From contig NC_014844.1 of assembly GCF_000176915.2 (NCBI RefSeq), positions 1,860,001-1,924,000 of the forward strand: 64,000 nt of DNA, written 5' to 3'. Of the stretch, positions 60,070 to 64,000 are shown piece after piece. The notes beneath the pieces are model-generated. The model did no database searches. It was not told the origin of the DNA and saw only the letters and a program-made list of their open reading frames with translations. Positions within the stretch are counted from its first letter, which is position 1. Every line of letters starts with the position of its first letter. A program made the translations under genes and the position numbers. This DNA comes from Pseudodesulfovibrio aespoeensis Aspo-2 (GTDB lineage Bacteria; Desulfobacterota; Desulfovibrionia; Desulfovibrionales; Desulfovibrionaceae).

Positions 60070-61008
60070 TCAGTTCATGTAGGTTATGACAGAACTCTGT
60101 TTGAGCTTCTCAAAATACTCATCAAATATCGTTTCACGCTTGCCTTCCATGAGCCGCTCGAAGATGGCGTCGCGCACCTCCTCAAGCGGAACGAGCCTGT
60201 CCGAGGCAATGGTGACCGGGGACAGGAGCGCCATCTGGCCGCGCACTTCGACCGGGGTGCCCACACCGCCCTGCTTGACGCCCTCGATGGAATCCCTCCA
60301 GTCGTCCGCAAGATCGGCCCAGTTCACCTCGCCGATGGAGCCTCCGCTGTCCGTGGCCGGTCCCACGCTGTACTTCAGCACGGCTTGGTCAAAGGTCAGT
60401 TCACCGTCCATGATCCGCTTCCTGACCTCAAGGGCGGAGACATCAGCAGGCAGGACGAGGATGGCCAGGCCGACCATTTTCTCCAGGAGATAGTTGTCGC
60501 GTCTGGCCTCGTATTCGGCCTCGATTTCAGAATCGGTCACCACGACCTTGCTGTGGACCATGTACCCAAGCAGCTCCTGCTTTTCGATCAACCCCTTGAG
60601 CTTGGAACGGAACTCCTGAATGGTCAGTCCGTCCCGCTTGACCATCTCCTCGAAGGCCTCGTCCGTCAGCCCCCGTTCTTCCTTCATCCTGCGGATCTCG
60701 TCGTCGATGACCGTGTCGGTCACCGTGATCTGGAATTTCTTTATCTCCTGGGTCATGAGCAGGTCATTGACCATCCGATCCAGCGTCTGCCTGCGCAGAT
60801 CCGCGAGCTGCTCCCTCTCGGCCTCATTCAGCTCGCGCCCCTTGATGGAGGCGAGGATGGGCCGCATCTCCTCATCAAGCTCATACTGGGTGATGATGTC
60901 CTCGTTCACCTTGACCAGAATCTTGTCGTAGACGGATTCCACAGCCAGGGAGTTTGTTGAAAAAACCAACAAGAACAATGAGATGAACAAAAAAATGCAT
61001 CGTGGCAC
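60070..61008 (-). CDS. SurA-like periplasmic chaperone, parvulin domain degenerate
   Basis: A 312-aa exported protein. The start is GTG 61008: GAGGAG lies eight bases upstream and it gives a proper signal peptide (MPRCIFLFISLFLLVF, cleavage near SLA). The frame is open to ATG 61053 without a Shine-Dalgarno. SurA_N-like helices span res ~25-155 (KVNEDIITQYELDEEM). The parvulin-like part (res ~175-285) begins GLAILVL, lacking the His expected in the active-site strand; GGSIGEV remains but the second His strand reads RGQMALL. Peptidyl-prolyl activity is thus doubtful. It probably folds outer-membrane proteins. Confidence 0.85.
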   Translation of the reverse strand: MPRCIFLFISLFLLVFSTNSLAVESVYDKILVKVNEDIITQYELDEEMRPILASIKGRELNEAEREQLADLRRQTLDRMVNDLLMTQEIKKFQITVTDTVIDDEIRRMKEERGLTDEAFEEMVKRDGLTIQEFRSKLKGLIEKQELLGYMVHSKVVVTDSEIEAEYEARRDNYLLEKMVGLAILVLPADVSALEVRKRIMDGELTFDQAVLKYSVGPATDSGGSIGEVNWADLADDWRDSIEGVKQGGVGTPVEVRGQMALLSPVTIASDRLVPLEEVRDAIFERLMEGKRETIFDEYFEKLKQSSVITYMN

Positions 61009-61100
61009 AGACTGTCTCCTCGACGCCCCGGAGGGGCTGGATTCGCGTATCATGACGGATTCTAGACCCTTTATACAAACTATGCAACGAACGCGCCGAC

Positions 61101-62219
61101 TTACCCCTTGTCGCCCTTTTCAGGGGCATCCCCGTTCTCGGACGCCTCATCGGGCGCGTCATCGGGCGCGTCACCCGACGTATCCAAGGGCGGCGCGACC
61201 TCCTCACCAAACTCGATGCCCGCAGGGTCAGGCTCGGCACCGTCGCCTTGCAGCATGTCCGGCTCCACCGTGTCGGTCAGGGGTTCCGGCTCCGCCTGCT
61301 CCGGTTCGTCGGACGGGAGAAGCTGGCTGCTGACCAATATGCTGGCCCTGGCAACCGTGGAGGAAAACCAGGCGTCAAAGGCGTCCTGGAGCTTGATTTC
61401 GAGCAGGGCCTTCTCCACCAGCGGGTATGCCTGGGCTGGTTCGAGCACCTTGGCCGGGCTCCTCTCCAGCAGGACCAGTATCTCGAAGCCGAAACGGTCG
61501 GTGAGCACCCCGCTCGCCTGACCGGCCTTGAGCCCTGTCAGGGCGTTCTTCCAAATGGTGGAGAGCCGCTCCTCCCTGAGCACCACCTCGCGCGTCTGCA
61601 CCTCGCCGAAGGCCGTGGCCAGATCCACCTGATCCCGCTCGGCCCGAAACTTCTCCACAGCCTTGCCCACGATCTCGCGGCTGGGGCCGCGAACCACCAG
61701 GATGCGCAGCGATTCCGGCAGATAGAAATCCGAGATGCGGTCGCGGTAATACCGCTCGGCCTCCAGGTAGTCGATCTTGATCTGTGGCCGCAGCACCTGA
61801 TGAAAGAACTTTCTCATGGCAAGGTGGTTCCTGAGCTGCAACCGCCATGTCTTGAGGTCAATGTATTCCTCGACAAGCATCTGGTCAAAGGCGCCCTCCG
61901 GATAATCGGTCCGGACTTCTTCCTCGGCCTTGAGCAGTTCGTGGTCGGTGACGCCGATGTCCTGGTTGACCAGCTCCTGAACAACCAGCTCCTGCACGAT
62001 GAGTTCGGTCAGGATTTCGCCATACTCGGCCTTGAGTTTTTCGACGCTGGGCACATAGCCGCCCACGGTTTCCACCTGGAACTGGTCGTGCTGGAACTCA
62101 AGCTGGGACAAATAGATGGGCTCGCCGTTGACGCGGGCCACTATCCCGATCTCATCAACGGTGTCCGAGCACCCGGCCAGCAGGATGAAGACCATGAAAA
62201 CAGCGAATTTGCGGAACAT
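61101..62219 (-). CDS. SurA/PpiC-like lipoprotein with acidic C-terminal tail
   Basis: A 372-aa predicted lipoprotein (lipobox LLAGC, Cys17). The chaperone region (VARVNGEPIYLSQLEFQHDQF, EYGEILTELIVQELVVQELVNQ) is SurA_N-like, and a parvulin-like segment (PESLRILVVRG...RFGFEILVLL) lacks the usual active-site His. The last ~75 residues are rich in Asp, Glu and Pro (DAPDDAPDEASENGDAPEKGDKG), likely disordered. GAGAG five bases before ATG 62219 fixes the start. It lies 13 bp after mfd. Tail and membrane anchor differ from its neighbour, so the two probably act together at different places. Confidence 0.82.
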   Translation of the reverse strand: MFRKFAVFMVFILLAGCSDTVDEIGIVARVNGEPIYLSQLEFQHDQFQVETVGGYVPSVEKLKAEYGEILTELIVQELVVQELVNQDIGVTDHELLKAEEEVRTDYPEGAFDQMLVEEYIDLKTWRLQLRNHLAMRKFFHQVLRPQIKIDYLEAERYYRDRISDFYLPESLRILVVRGPSREIVGKAVEKFRAERDQVDLATAFGEVQTREVVLREERLSTIWKNALTGLKAGQASGVLTDRFGFEILVLLERSPAKVLEPAQAYPLVEKALLEIKLQDAFDAWFSSTVARASILVSSQLLPSDEPEQAEPEPLTDTVEPDMLQGDGAEPDPAGIEFGEEVAPPLDTSGDAPDDAPDEASENGDAPEKGDKG

Positions 62220-62232
62220 AGGCACTCTCAGA

Positions 62233-64000
62233 CTAATTTTCTTGCGGTTTGACGGCCACCGGTTCGAGCAGTTCCTCAAGCTCGACAGCCGTGTTCTCAA
62301 GGGCCAGACGCATGGATTCGGCGGCGTCGTAGCGGATTTCGAGCTTGGCGGGGGGCAGGAGCCTGGCCCGGCCATCCCGCCGCGCGACCCAGCCGAGCAG
62401 GGCCTCGGTGCTGACCGATGGCGCGCCCTCGCCCCAGGAAATGACGCCGCGCGCCGGATACAGCTCGGCCCTGGTCGCCCGCAGACGCGACAGGGTCTGC
62501 TTGAGCCGCAGCACGCCCAGAAAGGTCTCCAGTTCGTCGGGCAGGTGACCGAACCTGTCGCGGATCTCGGCCTCCAGCTCTCGCAGTGTCATCTCGTCCC
62601 TGGCTGAGGAAAGCGCCCGGTAATAGCGCAGCCGCTCGCGCGCATCCGGGATGCAACTGCCGGGGATGTGCGCCTCAAAGACAAAGTTCAACTCGGGATC
62701 GCTGGCCCGAATTTCAGTCTCCCCGCGCACCCGCCGCACTTCTTCCTCTAGCATCTCCAGGAACAGGTCAAGGCCGACCTTGGCGATCTGGCCGGACTGG
62801 GCCTCTCCGAGGATGTTGCCCGCGCCGCGCATGCGCAGGTCCTCCATGGCGATCTTGAACCCTGCCCCCAGATAATCCATGTCCAGAATGATACGCAAGC
62901 GTTTGCGCACCATCTCCGAGAGATCATCGATGCTCGGCACCACGAAATAGGCGTATGCCTGCCTGTCGCTGCGGCCCACCCTGCCCCGCAGCTGGTAGAG
63001 CTGGCCCAGGCCGAAGAGCTGGGCCTGGTCCACGATCAGCGTGTTGGCATTGGGAAAATCCAGCCCGGACTCGACGATGGCCGTGCACACCAGCACGTCC
63101 AGCTCGCCATGCCAGAAGCCGCGCATGGCGTCCTCAAGCCCCTTCTCGCTCATCTGGCCGTGGGCCATGCCCACCCTGGCGTCAGGCGCCAGCTCGCGCA
63201 CGAACTCGACCACCCGCTCCAGGCCGTTGACCCGGTTGTAGACCCAGTAGACCTGCCCGCCCCGCTCCAGTTCGCGATGCAGTGCGGCCTTGAGGGCCAC
63301 GGGATCGCGCTCGGTGATGGCGGTCTCCACGGGCTTGCGGTCCAGCGGCGGGGTCTCGATGACCGAAAGCCCCCGGATGCCGGAGAGCGAGAGCTGCAAG
63401 GTGCGCGGGATGGGCGTGGCGGTCAGGGTGAGCACGTCGATGTTATGCCTGAAATGCTTGAGCTTTTCCTTGTGCTTGACCCCGAACCGCTGCTCCTCGT
63501 CCAGGATGAGCAGGCCGAGGTTGGGCAGTTCCACGTCCTTGGAGAGGATGCGGTGGGTGCCGATGAGGATGTCCAACTCGCCGCGCGACGCGGCCTGGAG
63601 CACGGCCTGCTGCCGCTTGGCCGGGACAAACCGGCTGAGCAGCCCGATGCGCACGGGAAAACCCTCCATGCGCCTGGAAAAGGTCTGGTAATGCTGCTCG
63701 GCCAGGACGGTGGTGGGACACAGCAGGGCCGTCTGCCTGCCCTCCAGGGCGGCGCGGAAGGCGGCGCGCAGGGCCACCTCTGTCTTGCCAAACCCCACGT
63801 CCCCGCAGACGAGGCGGTCCATGGGCTCGGGCTTTTCCATGTCGCTGAACACGTCGCGCACGGCCTTGTCCTGGTCCGGCGTCTCCTCGAACCCGAAGGT
63901 GGCCTCGAACTCGGAATACATGTCGTCTGGCGGACCGTAGGAGAATCCCTTGGCCACCCGGCGAAAGGCGTACATCTCGACCAGTTCCTGGGCGATCTTC
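62233..64000 (-). CDS. mfd: Transcription-repair coupling factor Mfd (5' end beyond window)
   Basis: The C-terminal ~589 residues of Mfd, which removes RNA polymerase stalled at DNA damage and recruits UvrA. Seen are the RecG-like translocase motifs: Walker A GDVGFGKTEVALRAAF, DEEQRFGVKHKEKLK (motif II), TLTATPIPRTLQLSLSGIRGLS, VYNRVNGLE, LVCTAIVESGLDFPNANTLIV and the QLRGRVGRSDRQAYAYF arginine-finger motif. The TRG/D7 end is also present. The N-terminal UvrB-like and RID domains lie outside. It is the promoter-proximal gene of the minus-strand cluster that leads to glyS. Confidence 0.96.
   Translation of the reverse strand, partial: KIAQELVEMYAFRRVAKGFSYGPPDDMYSEFEATFGFEETPDQDKAVRDVFSDMEKPEPMDRLVCGDVGFGKTEVALRAAFRAALEGRQTALLCPTTVLAEQHYQTFSRRMEGFPVRIGLLSRFVPAKRQQAVLQAASRGELDILIGTHRILSKDVELPNLGLLILDEEQRFGVKHKEKLKHFRHNIDVLTLTATPIPRTLQLSLSGIRGLSVIETPPLDRKPVETAITERDPVALKAALHRELERGGQVYWVYNRVNGLERVVEFVRELAPDARVGMAHGQMSEKGLEDAMRGFWHGELDVLVCTAIVESGLDFPNANTLIVDQAQLFGLGQLYQLRGRVGRSDRQAYAYFVVPSIDDLSEMVRKRLRIILDMDYLGAGFKIAMEDLRMRGAGNILGEAQSGQIAKVGLDLFLEMLEEEVRRVRGETEIRASDPELNFVFEAHIPGSCIPDARERLRYYRALSSARDEMTLRELEAEIRDRFGHLPDELETFLGVLRLKQTLSRLRATRAELYPARGVISWGEGAPSVSTEALLGWVARRDGRARLLPPAKLEIRYDAAESMRLALENTAVELEELLEPVAVKPQEN

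Overview
The window looks like chromosome of a sulfate-reducing deltaproteobacterium of the Desulfovibrio / Pseudodesulfovibrio type. It is GC-rich. It carries a small siroheme 'assimilatory-type' sulfite reductase, a nifU-nifS-cysK-cysE operon, a PEP synthase / single-chain pyruvate carboxylase / biotin ligase neighbourhood, a minimal SufBC pair, and many ferredoxin-like proteins. The genus assignment is inference from gene content; there is no rRNA here. I saw no phage, transposase or CRISPR array.

Layout. 1-7893 (minus): PEP synthase-like enzyme (cut by the left edge), pyruvate carboxylase with an extra C-terminal zinc ribbon, and biotin ligase. 7921-11285: CCA-adding enzyme, DHH phosphoesterase, CheY-like receiver, and an unknown protein. 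11413-14571: fused SucC-SucD and a glycosyltransferase. 14595-17818 (minus): membrane hydrolase and TetR, then a separate SufB/SufC unit. 18010-20854: Smr protein, CheW, tRNA-Pro and tRNA-Thr, and a flagellin-like gene behind a sigma-28-type promoter. 21020-23233 (minus): ilvBN with a valine-rich leader peptide and attenuator. 23321-29676: quinone reductase-like protein, Hsp20 / Lon-like protease, small membrane proteins, and a REC-PAS-GGDEF-EAL protein. 29863-34233: DUF493 protein and nifU-nifS-cysK-cysE. 34250-34850: a more AT-rich patch with one small membrane protein. 34909-42054: TPR protein, ileS-lspA-(PLDc_N-like)-CpoB-like, NIL-ferredoxin, PilZ-like and CheZ. 42131-50557: mgtE, nadC-nadA, nadB, trkA-trkH. 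50668-54683: a compact redox module (polyferredoxin membrane protein, ferredoxin, cupin, siroheme reductase) divergent from an FNR-type regulator, with a shared palindrome. 54759-64000 (minus): mfd, two SurA-like chaperones, RodZ-like protein, recO, glyQ, glyS, rpsT.

How the genes fit together. Pyruvate is carboxylated by a biotin enzyme next to its ligase, and PEP synthase sits downstream under its own promoter. Cysteine synthesis (CysE, CysK) is joined to desulfuration (NifS) and scaffold assembly (NifU), and a second Fe-S route (SufBC) lies 13 kb away. NAD is made by NadB-NadA-NadC, and NadA itself needs a 4Fe-4S cluster. Motility and signalling genes (CheW, CheZ, PilZ-like, flagellin-like, GGDEF-EAL) are scattered rather than clustered.

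The most interesting items are the 50.7-54.7 kb FNR-regulated redox module, the ilvB leader/attenuator that closely resembles the enterobacterial ivbL arrangement, the sigma-28 promoter in front of an odd flagellin-like protein, the fused SucCD, and the cysteine clusters added to pyruvate carboxylase and CysE. Many large open frames opposite real genes are GC-driven shadows and were left out.
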